Shown here: piece by piece, positions 25,610 to 33,834 of the stretch
Position numbering within the stretch: the first letter of the stretch is position 1
How the letters are laid out: the number at the start of each line of letters is the position of its first letter
From: Yinghuangia seranimata
Lineage (GTDB): Bacteria > Actinomycetota > Actinomycetes > Streptomycetales > Streptomycetaceae
NCBI RefSeq assembly: GCF_029953285.1
Contig: NZ_JASAOI010000045.1
Span: 105,792 to 169,791, forward strand
DNA: 64,000 nt
Direction of reading: 5' to 3'
Translations under genes and position numbers: made by a program
Notes under the pieces: model-generated
The model's input: only the letters and a program-made list of their open reading frames with translations
Told to the model about the DNA's origin: nothing
Database searches by the model: none

Positions 25610-27178
25610 GTGTCCACCCTGCCTGTTCATGCCGTCGAATCCGTACTGGAAAGCCCTCCGTCGCCTCGTCGGGGCGGCCCGCTCGTCGTCGCGCTCGGGG
25701 CCGCGCTCGCCTCGGCGGTGCTCTTCCGGCTCGGCACCGGCCTGGATCCCGCCGCCTGGTTGACCTGGCTCGCTCCCCTGCCCGTGCTCGTCGCCGCGCC
25801 GCGGGTCGGGGCGGCCGCCGCCGGGGGCGCCGCGTTCGCGGCGTGGCTCGGCGGTGAGAGCGGCATGTGGTCGTACTACCGCGGCGAGGACCAGCTGGAC
25901 ATGCCGCTGCCGGCCGTACTCGCCGTGTTCCTGGGCACGGCGCTTGTCTTCGCCGGGGTCGTGCTGCTCGTCCGCCGTCTGCTGCGGCTGCGCCGGTTCG
26001 CGCTCGCGGCGGTGGCGCTGCCCGCCGCGTGGGCGGCCGTCGAGTACCTGGCCTCGTTGGTGACGCCGCACGGGGCGTTCTGGAGCCTCGCCTACTCGCA
26101 GGCCGACGTGCTGCCGGTCCTGCAGACCGCGTCGGCGACCGGCCCGTGGGGCGTGACGTTCCTGGTCCTGGCCGTTCCCGCGGCCGCGGCGACGTGCCTC
26201 GCGCCCGACGTCACGAACCGGGTCCGCATCACGGCGTCGGTGGCCGCCGCGGCGCTGCTCGCGACCGCGCTCGGCTACGGCGCGTGGCGGTTGGACGCCT
26301 CGGCGGGCTCCGCCGAGCGGGTGCGGGTCGCGCTCGTGTCGACGTCGCGGGACCGCGACCCGATCCCCGTGGACACCCCCGAGGGCCGCGACCTGCTCGC
26401 CGGCTACCTGGCCGAGGCGCGGCAGGCCGCCGAGCGCGGCGCGCGGTTCGTCGTCCTGCCCGAGAACACCTTCGAGGCGGACGACCGCACGATGCCGATG
26501 CTGTCCGGCCCGTTCGCCGCGCTCGCCACCGAGCGGCGGGTGGACGTGGTCGTCGGTGTGCGGCTCGGCTCCGGCGCCACGACGTACAACACGGCGTGGG
26601 ACTTCCCGGCCGCGGGCGGCGCTCCCTCGGTGTACCGCAAGCACCACATGGTGCCGGGCCTGGAGGACGACTTCACGCCGGGCGAGGGGCTCGCGTTCGT
26701 CCCCGGCACCGGCACCCGGTACGGCGTCATCATCTGCAAGGACCTCGACTTCCCTGATCTGGTAAGGGAGTTCGGCCGAGAGGGCACACGCTTCCTGCTC
26801 GCTCCGGCGTGGGACTTCGACTCCGACGCGTGGCTGCACAGCCGCATGGCGGCGACCCGGGGCGTGGAGAACGGGCTGACCGTGGCCCGTTCGGCGCGGC
26901 GTGGGGCGCTGACCGTGAGCGACCCGTACGGCCGGGTGTCAGCCGAGCGCCGCACGGGCGGCTCGGGACAGTTCACGAGCCTGGTCGCGGACGCCGCGCT
27001 GCCGCACAACCGCACGCTCTACACCCGGTTCGGGGACTGGTTCGCGTGGCTGTCGACGGCGCTGCTCCTCGCGGCCCTGGTCGGCGCCGTCCCGGGGGTC
27101 CGGCGGTCGGGGTCGGGCCGCGGGCGGTCGGCTCAGGGCCGGTCCGGTCAGGACCGGCGGCGGACGTCGAACGTGTAG
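25610..27178 (+). CDS. lnt: Apolipoprotein N-acyltransferase-like protein
   Basis: A 522-residue membrane protein. Five or six helices (about residues 25-225) precede a nitrilase-fold periplasmic domain, and one helix closes the C-terminus (about 478-500). The triad is visible: Glu in VVLPENTFE (about 285), Lys in YRKHHMVPGLE (about 343) and Cys in VIICKDLDF (about 375). Lnt adds the third acyl chain to lipoproteins, and mycobacteria and streptomycetes have such enzymes. GTG 25610 is chosen with GAGGAG upstream. The 3' end overlaps the convergent dehydrogenase gene by 31 bases. The overall sequence is divergent from proteobacterial Lnt, so another acyl-transfer or amidase role is possible. 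Confidence 0.7.
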   Translation: MSTLPVHAVESVLESPPSPRRGGPLVVALGAALASAVLFRLGTGLDPAAWLTWLAPLPVLVAAPRVGAAAAGGAAFAAWLGGESGMWSYYRGEDQLDMPLPAVLAVFLGTALVFAGVVLLVRRLLRLRRFALAAVALPAAWAAVEYLASLVTPHGAFWSLAYSQADVLPVLQTASATGPWGVTFLVLAVPAAAATCLAPDVTNRVRITASVAAAALLATALGYGAWRLDASAGSAERVRVALVSTSRDRDPIPVDTPEGRDLLAGYLAEARQAAERGARFVVLPENTFEADDRTMPMLSGPFAALATERRVDVVVGVRLGSGATTYNTAWDFPAAGGAPSVYRKHHMVPGLEDDFTPGEGLAFVPGTGTRYGVIICKDLDFPDLVREFGREGTRFLLAPAWDFDSDAWLHSRMAATRGVENGLTVARSARRGALTVSDPYGRVSAERRTGGSGQFTSLVADAALPHNRTLYTRFGDWFAWLSTALLLAALVGAVPGVRRSGSGRGRSAQGRSGQDRRRTSNV

Positions 27179-27957
27179 GCGGCGGTTCCGACGTCCACCA
27201 CCGTGGAGCCGCCGTCGACGGTGAGCACGGCGCCGTTGACGTATGCCGCGGCGTCCGACAGCAGCCACGCGATCGCGGCGGCGGCCTCCTCCGGGTAGCC
27301 GGCGCGGGCCTGGGGGACGAGGCGGGTGACCTCGGCGTAGGCGGCGTCGCGGGCGCCCGGCAGGCCGCCGTGCGCGGCGAGGAAGTCGTCCATCTCGGCG
27401 TCGGCCATCTCGGAGCGCACCCAGCCGGGGCACACGGTGTTCGCGCGCAGGCCCTGGGCGGCGTAGTCGGCGACCAGGGTCTGACACAGCATCACGAGCC
27501 CGGCCTTGGACGTCGCGTAGGCGGCGGCGCCGGCCGAGGCACGCAGCCCGGCGACGGACGAGACGGCGACCACCGAGCCGCGCTCGGCCAGCAGGTGCGG
27601 AAGCGCGGCGCGGACGAGGCGGAACGGCGCGGTGAGGTTGGTGCCGAGGACGGTGTCCCAGTCCCGGTCGGACAGGCCCCCGACCGGGCCCGGCACCATG
27701 ACGCCGGCGTTGAGGACGAGCCCGTCGATCCGTCCGAACCGGGCGTGCGTCACCTCGACCAGGACGTCCGCCGCACCGGGCTCCGTGACGTCGCCGGGCT
27801 GAGCCAACGCGCCTGTCTCGGCGGCGAGTTCGACGAGCGGTTCGGGGCGCCGCCCGGTGACGACGACGTGCTGGCCCGCCGCGCACAGCAGGCGCGCCGT
27901 GGCGGCGCCGATGCCGCTGCCGCCGCCGGTGACGATGAAGACCTTCTTGTCGGACAC
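27148..27957 (-). CDS. Short-chain dehydrogenase/reductase
   Basis: A 269-residue classical SDR. Cofactor motif TGGGSGIG (about 10-17) with Arg after the second strand (TGRR), suggesting NADP(H); LNAGVM; catalytic Ser in VSSVAG and YATSK (about 147-151). The C-terminal VNGAVLTVDGG is standard. A tail of about 20 residues overlaps the end of the convergent acyltransferase gene. ATG 27957. Located 64 bases downstream of the isomerase-family gene on the same strand, so possibly one transcript. Substrate unknown. Confidence 0.85.
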   Translation of the reverse strand: MSDKKVFIVTGGGSGIGAATARLLCAAGQHVVVTGRRPEPLVELAAETGALAQPGDVTEPGAADVLVEVTHARFGRIDGLVLNAGVMVPGPVGGLSDRDWDTVLGTNLTAPFRLVRAALPHLLAERGSVVAVSSVAGLRASAGAAAYATSKAGLVMLCQTLVADYAAQGLRANTVCPGWVRSEMADAEMDDFLAAHGGLPGARDAAYAEVTRLVPQARAGYPEEAAAAIAWLLSDAAAYVNGAVLTVDGGSTVVDVGTAAYTFDVRRRS

Positions 27958-28021
27958 CCGGTGCCTTCCTCGTGGGGCTGCGCCGTGTGCGGCGCGGCGG
28001 CGCGTCCGGGATCGCGAACGT

Positions 28022-28879
28022 TCAGGGGCTGCCGACGAGTTGCGTCAGCCTGGCGGCGATCCACGGCTTGCGGCCGACGGCCGTGATGCGGCCGGTGGCG
28101 ATGGTCTTCCACAGCGGCGTGCGGCGGAAACCCACCAGCAGGAACGCCGCCGGGGTCGCCGAGATCCGGCAGTCGTACGAGCGCGGCGCCGGGTCCCGCG
28201 TGACGGTGGCGACGCCGTCCTCGAGCACGAACCCGATGTGCGGGCCGCCGCGCAGCGCGATGTCGATGGCGACGCTGACGCCGCGCGTCTTCTCGGTGTT
28301 CAGGGCGAGCGGCATCATCGTGGGCATCGTCTGGCCGACGGCGAGCCGCGCCTCCTCCGGACCGATGCGCCACGGGCGGCGGGCGCCGCGCGCGATGTCC
28401 AGGCCGTGCAACAGGCTTTCACTCACCAGCAGGCCGGTGATGGTGGACAGCGCGACCTCGACCGTCGCGCCGTACCAGGGCGCGGCGACCATGTGGTCGT
28501 GCGGCAGGTCCGCGGTCGCGTCGAGGAACGCGGCGGCGCGCTCGGTGACGAAGTCGCCCATGGTGCGCCGCTCTTCGGCGCCGAACAGGCCGATCGCGAC
28601 GGCGTTGACGGCGGAGATGCGCTCGATGAGCGGGGCGTCGCCGGGCGGGAGCACCGCGGCCCAGTCGAACTCCTCGCCGGTGAACAGCACCGAGTACAGC
28701 AGGTACGCGGCGCCGACGTGGGCGGCGACGTCCCCGACGCTCCACGGCGGCACTCCGGACGGGGCCTCCAGGTCCGGTACGCCGCGCATCAGGTCGGCCA
28801 GGCGCGGCACGACGGCGGCCAGCGCGGCGCGGGTCCTGGCATGCTCGGCGGCCGGATCGAACGCGGCGACCGCACCCAC
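28022..28879 (-). CDS. Maleylpyruvate isomerase-family (mycothiol-type) protein with SCP2-like C-terminus
   Basis: About 285 residues. The N-terminal helical bundle has the DinB/MDMPI pattern (PPWSVGDVAAHVGAAYLLYSVLF, then LLVSESLLHGLDIARG with the conserved His). The last about 100 residues form an SCP2-like beta-sheet domain. Actinomycete maleylpyruvate isomerase of the gentisate pathway is a mycothiol-dependent member of this family, but most members are uncharacterised. GTG 28879 is preferred over GTG 28885 because AGGGGG then sits at a normal distance. It could supply the isomerase missing from the salicylate-type operon 7 kb away, but this is a guess. Confidence 0.7.
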   Translation of the reverse strand: MGAVAAFDPAAEHARTRAALAAVVPRLADLMRGVPDLEAPSGVPPWSVGDVAAHVGAAYLLYSVLFTGEEFDWAAVLPPGDAPLIERISAVNAVAIGLFGAEERRTMGDFVTERAAAFLDATADLPHDHMVAAPWYGATVEVALSTITGLLVSESLLHGLDIARGARRPWRIGPEEARLAVGQTMPTMMPLALNTEKTRGVSVAIDIALRGGPHIGFVLEDGVATVTRDPAPRSYDCRISATPAAFLLVGFRRTPLWKTIATGRITAVGRKPWIAARLTQLVGSP

Positions 28880-29163
28880 GGCCACACCCCCTGTCTGCGG
28901 ACGGGCGCACAGATTACCGCCGCGCAGGGTGCGCGCGGTAGCCGTTCCGAGGCCTCGTCTCCGCAGGGTTTCCGACGCCGCGTCAGACCCGTTGACGTGC
29001 GGCAATCCGGCTTTCCGGGCCGCCTCATGACGGGCCGTCAGAGCACCGCGCTGGGCGGCGGAACAGACAGCCGGATGTCAGTGGGAGTTGGAACAATGGT
29101 TATCAACACTCCCTGTGCGGCATCGAACAGGGCAAATCGGCGACGCCAGAAGCGGAGTCCGGC

Positions 29164-29709
29164 ATGACCTTCACCCGTAATCCCGCTCCCCCGAACCGAC
29201 CCGATCTCCCCGTCCAGCGCACCGACCCGGCGGGGCCGCGGCCCGCGCCCGTCCGCATGTCCACCGCGCGCCGCGCGCTCGCGCGCATCGCCTCCGACGC
29301 CGTCCGCACCCACGCGTCGGGCCGCGAAGGCGCGCCCGGCATCTCCGCCCGCACCCTGCACACCCTCGACGCGCGCAGCATGGTCCGCTACGGCGCGCCC
29401 GTGCCGGGCCTCGGCCGGCCGGTCCGCACCACGTGGAAGGGCCGCCGCGCGCTGATCTCGCGCGGCCCGGCGGGCACCGCGGCGTGGCTGTGGCTGCTCG
29501 ACCAGGACGAGGTGTGGGTGGCCGCCGACGGGCGCACCTACCTGATCGCCGAGATGCCGCCGCCGTACTGCGCGAACGCGGCGGCCTGGCTCCAGCGCAA
29601 CGCCGCGCTCCTTCGCCGGTACGCGGCGCCGCAGCGCCGCGTCGACCCGCTGACCTGGATCGACCGGACGCCGCTCATGCGCGCGCTCGTGGAGTCGGCG
29701 GCGGACTGA
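29164..29709 (+). CDS. Hypothetical protein
   Basis: A 181-residue soluble protein, ATG 29164 with GGAG upstream and an AT-rich region (about 29090-29115) that may hold the promoter. The first 50 residues are Pro/Arg-rich and probably disordered. A compact domain follows (AWLWLLDQDEVWVAADGRTYLIAEM in part), with Trp-rich strands and a C-terminal helical end. I do not recognise a family. It is convergent with the carbonic anhydrase-like gene, the two separated by an extreme G/C hairpin. Confidence 0.55.
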   Translation: MTFTRNPAPPNRPDLPVQRTDPAGPRPAPVRMSTARRALARIASDAVRTHASGREGAPGISARTLHTLDARSMVRYGAPVPGLGRPVRTTWKGRRALISRGPAGTAAWLWLLDQDEVWVAADGRTYLIAEMPPPYCANAAAWLQRNAALLRRYAAPQRRVDPLTWIDRTPLMRALVESAAD

Positions 29710-29713
29710 CGCA

Positions 29714-29762
29714 CCCCGGGGCGGGGGGGGGGGGCGGCGCCCCCCCCCCCCCCCGCCCCGGG
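29714..29762. terminator. G-run/C-run hairpin between convergent genes
   Basis: CCCCGGGGC, then a run of 12 G (29723-29734), CGGCG, a run of 15 C (29740-29754) and GCCCCGGG. The halves are complementary over about 19-20 bases. It starts 5 bases after one stop and ends 75 bases before the other, so it can serve as a bidirectional terminator. The length of the homopolymers may be unreliable in sequencing. Confidence 0.6.
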
Positions 29763-29836
29763 AACGACATCACACGGCCCGACGGTCGGCCCGCCTGTGA
29801 ACACCGTCAACGGGCGGTTCCCGGACCACCCCGTCC

Positions 29837-30358
29837 TCAGGCGATCTGCCGGTGCACCTGCGCCAGCAGCACGTAGCCCTCGCCGTTCGCCTTGATCCCG
29901 GAGCGCTCCTCCTCGGTGAGCTCGCGCCGGACCTTGCCCGGCACCCCGGCGACCAGCGACCCCGGCGGCACCTGCATGCCCTGCGTCACCACCGCGCCGG
30001 CCGCGATCAGCGAGCCCGCGCCGACGTGCGCGCCGTTCAGCACGACCGCGCCCATGCCGACGAGCACGTCGTCCTCGATCGTGCAGCCGTGCAGCACCGC
30101 GTTGTGGCCGACCGAGACGCGCTCCCCCACCACCGCGGGAAAGCCCAGGTCTGCATGCATGGTGCAGTTGTCCTGAATATTGGTGTCCGCACCGATCGTG
30201 ATGGTTTCGGTGTCTCCGCGCAGCACCGCGCCGTACCAGACGCCCACGCCCGCGGCCAGCGTCACCGACCCGACGACCACGGCGTTCGGGGCCACGAACG
30301 CGGCGGGGTCGATGCGGGGCTCGCGGCCCGCGACAGCGGCGATCAAAGGCTCGGCCAT
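29837..30358 (-). CDS. Gamma-class carbonic anhydrase-like hexapeptide protein
   Basis: A 173-residue left-handed beta-helix protein built from hexapeptide repeats. The three zinc-ligand histidines of gamma carbonic anhydrases are in place: NCTMHADLG, VSVGHNAVLHG. The C-terminal helix (LTEEERSGIKANGEGYVLLAQVHRQ) is typical of the YrdA/CaiE-type subgroup. Activity of this subgroup is often weak or undetected, so the enzyme name is tentative. ATG 30358 chosen; the gene is divergent from the phospholipase gene. Confidence 0.8.
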   Translation of the reverse strand: MAEPLIAAVAGREPRIDPAAFVAPNAVVVGSVTLAAGVGVWYGAVLRGDTETITIGADTNIQDNCTMHADLGFPAVVGERVSVGHNAVLHGCTIEDDVLVGMGAVVLNGAHVGAGSLIAAGAVVTQGMQVPPGSLVAGVPGKVRRELTEEERSGIKANGEGYVLLAQVHRQIA

Positions 30359-30540
30359 GCTGCTCCATCCGTTGACTTCCGGCACCGGGTCCCACCCGCC
30401 CGCACCGTACCAACCCGGCCGACCCGAAGTTGCCGCAGGCTTCCCCGGGAGTTAGCCGCGCGGCCTCACCGCGTTCCCGGCGTCCCCGGACATTAACGAC
30501 GTCTTTCGCCCCGCAGCTCGACCCAGGAGACACGCCTGCC

Positions 30541-32652
30541 GTGAACGCCATCAACCGTCGTCGCTTCATGCAGTTGGCCGGCGGCACCGCCGCCATGTCC
30601 GCGCTGTCCGCGCCCATCGCGCGGGCCGCCGCGATTCCCGCCAACCGGCGCACAGGCTCGATCCAGGACATCGAGCACATCGTCGTCCTCATGCAGGAGA
30701 ACCGGTCGTTCGACCACTACTTCGGCACGCTGCGCGGCGTGCGCGGCTTCGGCGACCCGCGTCCGGTGACGCAGCCCAGCGGCAAGCCGGTCTGGAACCA
30801 GTCGGACGGCAGCCGCGAGGTGCTGCCGTTCCGCCCGGAGAAGGACGACCTGGGCATGCAGTTCATCCAGGGCACGCCGCACGGCTGGAACGACGGCCAC
30901 CGCGCCTGGAACAACGGCAACTACGACAAGTGGCTGCCGAACAAGGGCACCACGACGATGGCGCACCTGACGCGTGACGACATCCCGTTCCACTTCGCGC
31001 TCGCCGACGCGTTCACCATCTGCGACGCGTACCACTGCTCGCTCATGGGCCCGACCGACCCGAACCGCTACTACATGTGGACCGGCTACACCGGCAACGA
31101 CGGCAAGGGCGGCGGCCCCGTCATCTCCAACGCCGAACTCGGCTACGGCTGGACGACCTACCCCGAGCGCCTGGAGCAGGCGGGCGTCTCCTGGAAGATC
31201 TACCAGGACATCGGCGACGGCCTCGACGGACCCGGCTCGTGGGGCTGGACCAACGACGCGTTCATCGGCAACTACGGCGACAACGCGCTGCTCTACTTCA
31301 ACCAGTACCGCACCGCCGCCCCCGGCAACCCGCTGTACGACAAGGCCCGCACCGGCACCAACAGCAAGGCCGGCGAAGGCTTCTTCGACATCCTGCGCGC
31401 CGACGTCAAGGCGAACCGGCTCCCGCAGGTCTCCTGGATCGTGGCGCCCGAGGCGTTCACCGAGCACCCGAACTGGCCGGTCAACTGGGGTGCCTGGTAC
31501 ACGGCTCAGGTGCTCGACGCGCTGACCGCCAATCCCGACGTGTGGAGCAAGACCGCGCTGCTCATCACGTACGACGAGAACGACGGCTTCTTCGACCACG
31601 TCGTGCCGCCGTTCGCCGCCGCGACGCCGCAGCAGGGCGCGTCCACCGTCGCCACCACCGGCGAGTTCTACGCCGGACAGGGCGGCGCGATCGCCGGGCA
31701 GTACGGCCTCGGGCAGCGCGTGCCGATGCTGGTCGTGTCGCCGTGGAGCACGGGCGGCTGGGTGTGCTCCGAGACGTTCGACCACACCTCGATCGTGCGG
31801 TTCATCGAGAAGCGGTTCGGCGTGCAGGAGCCCAACATCTCGCCGTGGCGGCGCGCGGTGTGCGGCGACCTGACCAACGCGTTCGACTTCGGGCACACCG
31901 AGCACAAGGTGCCGAAGCTGCCCAGCACGTCGACGTACGTCCCGGCCGACCACGACCGGCACCCCGACTTCGTGCCGGTGCCGCCGGCCGTCGGCGCGCT
32001 GCCGAAGCAGGAGCGCGGCCTGCGTCCGGCCCGCGCGCTGCCGTACGACCTCGCGGCCGACGCGCACGCCGGCGCGGACGGGCGCCTGCGCCTCGACTTC
32101 GACAACCGCGGCCAGGCGGGCGCGACGTTCCTGGTCACCTCGACGACGCACGCGGCCGGCCCGTGGACCTACACGGTCGAGCCCCGGCGCACGCTGTCCG
32201 GCACGTGGGACGTCTCGGCGGACCCGAACGGCCTCTACGACTTCAGCGTGCACGGCCCCAACGGCTTCATGCGCCAGGCCAAGGGCAAGGCCGGCGTCCT
32301 CGTCGCCGACGTGACCGCCCGCCACAACGGCGACCACCAGCTGGTCGAGGTCACCCTCGTCAACGAGAGCACCCGCACCATCGACCTGACCGTCACCGAC
32401 GCCTACGGCCACCGCAACGGGAACGGCAACGACAACAGCCAGGGCGACAACAACAACCAGGGCGGCAACCGCGACTCCTACCGCCTCCGCCCGGGCGCCC
32501 GCGCCACCCACACCGCCCGCCTGAACAAGAGCAACGGCTGGTACGACCTGACCGTCGCCTGCTGGCAGGACGACACCTTCACCCGCCGCCTCGCCGGCCA
32601 CGTCGAAAACGGCCGCCCGAGCACCAGCGACCCGGCCACCATCACCGTCTGA
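30541..32652 (+). CDS. Tat-exported phospholipase C, phosphocholine-specific type
   Basis: A 703-residue exported enzyme. The N-terminus has a Tat motif (NRRRFMQL) and hydrophobic stretch ending near residue 31. The catalytic domain (about 40-460) is of the bacterial phosphoesterase family: HIVVLMQENRSFDHYFG, GPTDPNRYYMWTG, ITYDENDGFFDHV, FDHTSIVRFIEKRFG. Two C-terminal DUF756-type beta domains follow (about 500-700), the second interrupted by a Gly/Asn-rich loop (about 626-645). Such proteins cleave phosphatidylcholine or sphingomyelin and can scavenge phosphate. GTG 30541 has GGAGA upstream. A strong terminator follows 19 bases after the stop. Confidence 0.9.
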   Translation: MNAINRRRFMQLAGGTAAMSALSAPIARAAAIPANRRTGSIQDIEHIVVLMQENRSFDHYFGTLRGVRGFGDPRPVTQPSGKPVWNQSDGSREVLPFRPEKDDLGMQFIQGTPHGWNDGHRAWNNGNYDKWLPNKGTTTMAHLTRDDIPFHFALADAFTICDAYHCSLMGPTDPNRYYMWTGYTGNDGKGGGPVISNAELGYGWTTYPERLEQAGVSWKIYQDIGDGLDGPGSWGWTNDAFIGNYGDNALLYFNQYRTAAPGNPLYDKARTGTNSKAGEGFFDILRADVKANRLPQVSWIVAPEAFTEHPNWPVNWGAWYTAQVLDALTANPDVWSKTALLITYDENDGFFDHVVPPFAAATPQQGASTVATTGEFYAGQGGAIAGQYGLGQRVPMLVVSPWSTGGWVCSETFDHTSIVRFIEKRFGVQEPNISPWRRAVCGDLTNAFDFGHTEHKVPKLPSTSTYVPADHDRHPDFVPVPPAVGALPKQERGLRPARALPYDLAADAHAGADGRLRLDFDNRGQAGATFLVTSTTHAAGPWTYTVEPRRTLSGTWDVSADPNGLYDFSVHGPNGFMRQAKGKAGVLVADVTARHNGDHQLVEVTLVNESTRTIDLTVTDAYGHRNGNGNDNSQGDNNNQGGNRDSYRLRPGARATHTARLNKSNGWYDLTVACWQDDTFTRRLAGHVENGRPSTSDPATITV

Positions 32653-32671
32653 CCGCCCCCGTAAAACCAAA

Positions 32672-32712
32672 ACCACCGCGCGCCGCCCCTTGCCCGGGCG
32701 GCGCGCGGTGGT
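32672..32712 (+). terminator. Strong hairpin terminator after phospholipase C gene
   Basis: Perfect 16-bp stem: ACCACCGCGCGCCGCC pairs with GGCGGCGCGCGGTGGT around a 9-base loop. It could also stop minus-strand transcripts from the tRNA-like locus at 32735-32837. Confidence 0.85.
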
Positions 32713-32734
32713 CGTCGTTCAGAGGTCAAAAACC

Positions 32735-32837
32735 GCCGATCCACACCGAAGACGTCCTAGGCCGCTAGACGACACCGGCCAAGCCGGCGACGGGATTCGA
32801 ACCCGCGTATTCCCTTTGAAAGGAAGTAAGGATCAGC
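32735..32837 (-). tRNA. Candidate circularly permuted tRNA (glutamate-like)
   Basis: Read on the minus strand. The 3' half comes first: an anticodon-type hairpin with loop UUUCAAA (32815-32821), a T arm with GCGGG-UUCGAAU-CCCGU, and the acceptor strand CGCCGGC (32783-32789). After only UUG comes the 5' half: acceptor strand GCCGGUG (32773-32779), UC, and the D arm GUCUAGCGGCCUAGGAC, which is the tRNA-Glu form. The acceptor strands pair in all 7 positions with one G-U. Flanking bases GCUGAUCC (32830-32837) and GGAUCGGC (32735-32742) can pair over 8 bp, extended by UAC/GUG after a mismatch. The anticodon by homology would be UUC; strict loop geometry gives UCA. A TAGGCT box at 32858-32863 could be its -10. 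Processing in a bacterium is unexplained; a pseudo-tRNA or att remnant is the alternative. Confidence 0.5.
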
Positions 32838-32877
32838 TACGCACCTGAACCATGATCAGCCTAACCAGCGGACGCCA

Positions 32878-32901
32878 CGCCCGCGATGTGTTTACCTCAC
32901 C
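32878..32901. repeat. 24-base direct repeat, left copy
   Basis: Matches 33708-33731 at 21 of 24 bases; both begin CGCCCGCG and contain TGTGTTTA. The two copies bracket the lipoprotein gene, 830 bases apart. Confidence 0.6.
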
Positions 32902-33029
32902 CCAGGTCCGCGACCGCAGCCGCAGGGGACGACGTATTCCCGTCCGCACACGACGAATCGGTTTCATGGAACCCAGCCCTCGCCACCACCCGCCCGGAGT
33001 ACGGTCGGACGCCTACACCGTGGGGGGTG

Positions 33030-33533
33030 ATGGCTGTGGGGACAGCCCTGCGCATCGGCGCGCTCACGTCTGCCGCCGCGCTACTGGCCGGCGGATGCAG
33101 CAGCGGCAGCCACGGCAGCGCAGCAGCTCCCGGCAAGATGACCGCCGCACAGGTCGCTTCCACCCTCAAAGCAGCAGGCCTGCCCCTTGGCGAGGTCACA
33201 GTGTTCGACGAGGACACCGACCCGAACCACCAGCTCGGCCGCCCCGGGAAGTACACGTCGAAAGTCGGGTTCGTCGACACCCGAGTCGACCTGAGCAACG
33301 CCCTCGACACCAAGGGCGACATCTCCCGCGGCGGAGGCGTCGAGGTGTGGCCCGACCACAAGAGCGCCCAAGCCCGCGCCGACTACATCCAGGCCTTGAC
33401 CAAGGACATCCAAGCCACGGTCATGCGTGAGTACGACTACATCAGCGGGTCGTACCTACTCCGGATCACGCAGACGCTTTCGCCGACACAGGCCGGCGCA
33501 TATGAGGCGGCGCTCAAGGGGCTGGGCGGCTGA
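33030..33533 (+). CDS. Lipoprotein of unknown function
   Basis: About 167 residues. Hydrophobic N-terminus ending in lipobox LLAGGCSSG (Cys about 23). The mature protein is an alpha/beta domain with conserved-looking stretches VTVFDEDTDPNHQLGRPGKYTSK and GGGVEVWPDHKSAQARADYI, as seen in Streptomyces lipoproteins of unknown role. ATG 33030 is preceded by a G-run; GTG 33027 is possible. Codon third positions are slightly less GC-biased than in neighbours. It is bracketed by a 24-base direct repeat and lies next to the tRNA-like locus, which suggests a small acquired segment. Confidence 0.7.
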   Translation: MAVGTALRIGALTSAAALLAGGCSSGSHGSAAAPGKMTAAQVASTLKAAGLPLGEVTVFDEDTDPNHQLGRPGKYTSKVGFVDTRVDLSNALDTKGDISRGGGVEVWPDHKSAQARADYIQALTKDIQATVMREYDYISGSYLLRITQTLSPTQAGAYEAALKGLGG

Positions 33534-33704
33534 GCTCGGCAGACTCAACGACGCAGCCGCCGAGGCGGACTGCTGACCGAACCGCTGCTGACCGAACCGG
33601 CATACCGTCCTCGTTCGGCGCATCCAGGAAGCGCTGCAGGAGCGTTGGGGACACTCGTCGCAGGACGCTGCCGCCGACGTGGGCGCCTTCGGGTCGCGCG
33701 GGGG

Positions 33705-33741
33705 CCGCGCCCGCGGTGTGTTTATGTCACCGCGGGCGCGG
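33705..33741 (-). terminator. Perfect 12-bp hairpin downstream of acyl-CoA dehydrogenase gene
   Basis: Arms CCGCGCCCGCGG and CCGCGGGCGCGG with a 13-base AT-rich loop. It is 94 bases past the dehydrogenase stop and may serve both strands. One arm overlaps the right copy of the 24-base direct repeat. Confidence 0.65.
33708..33731. repeat. 24-base direct repeat, right copy
   Basis: Partner of 32878-32901, same orientation. It overlaps the hairpin at 33705-33741. Confidence 0.6.
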
Positions 33742-33834
33742 TTCCCATTGCGATGTGTAGCAAGGTTGCCGGGTGGGCGTCGGGAGTCGTCCACAGGGGC
33801 GGGCGCATGATCGGACAATAGTGCGTGGTGGCGG

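Larger units (their letters stand above)
33534..33834. other. Intergenic region with possible gene remnant
   Basis: About 300 bases. A 15-base tandem repeat (CTGCTGACCGAACCG) occurs at about 33571-33600. From about 33619 a plus-strand frame reads RIQEALQERWGHSSQD, which looks like natural protein sequence without a start and could be a fragment. A strong hairpin lies at 33705-33741. Confidence 0.4.

Noticed and set aside
32783..32837. Ordinary tRNA, or tRNA-Sec because of the UCA-like loop
   Set aside because: No 5' acceptor strand or D arm lies upstream of the anticodon hairpin, and the variable region is only a few bases, unlike the long arm of tRNA-Sec.
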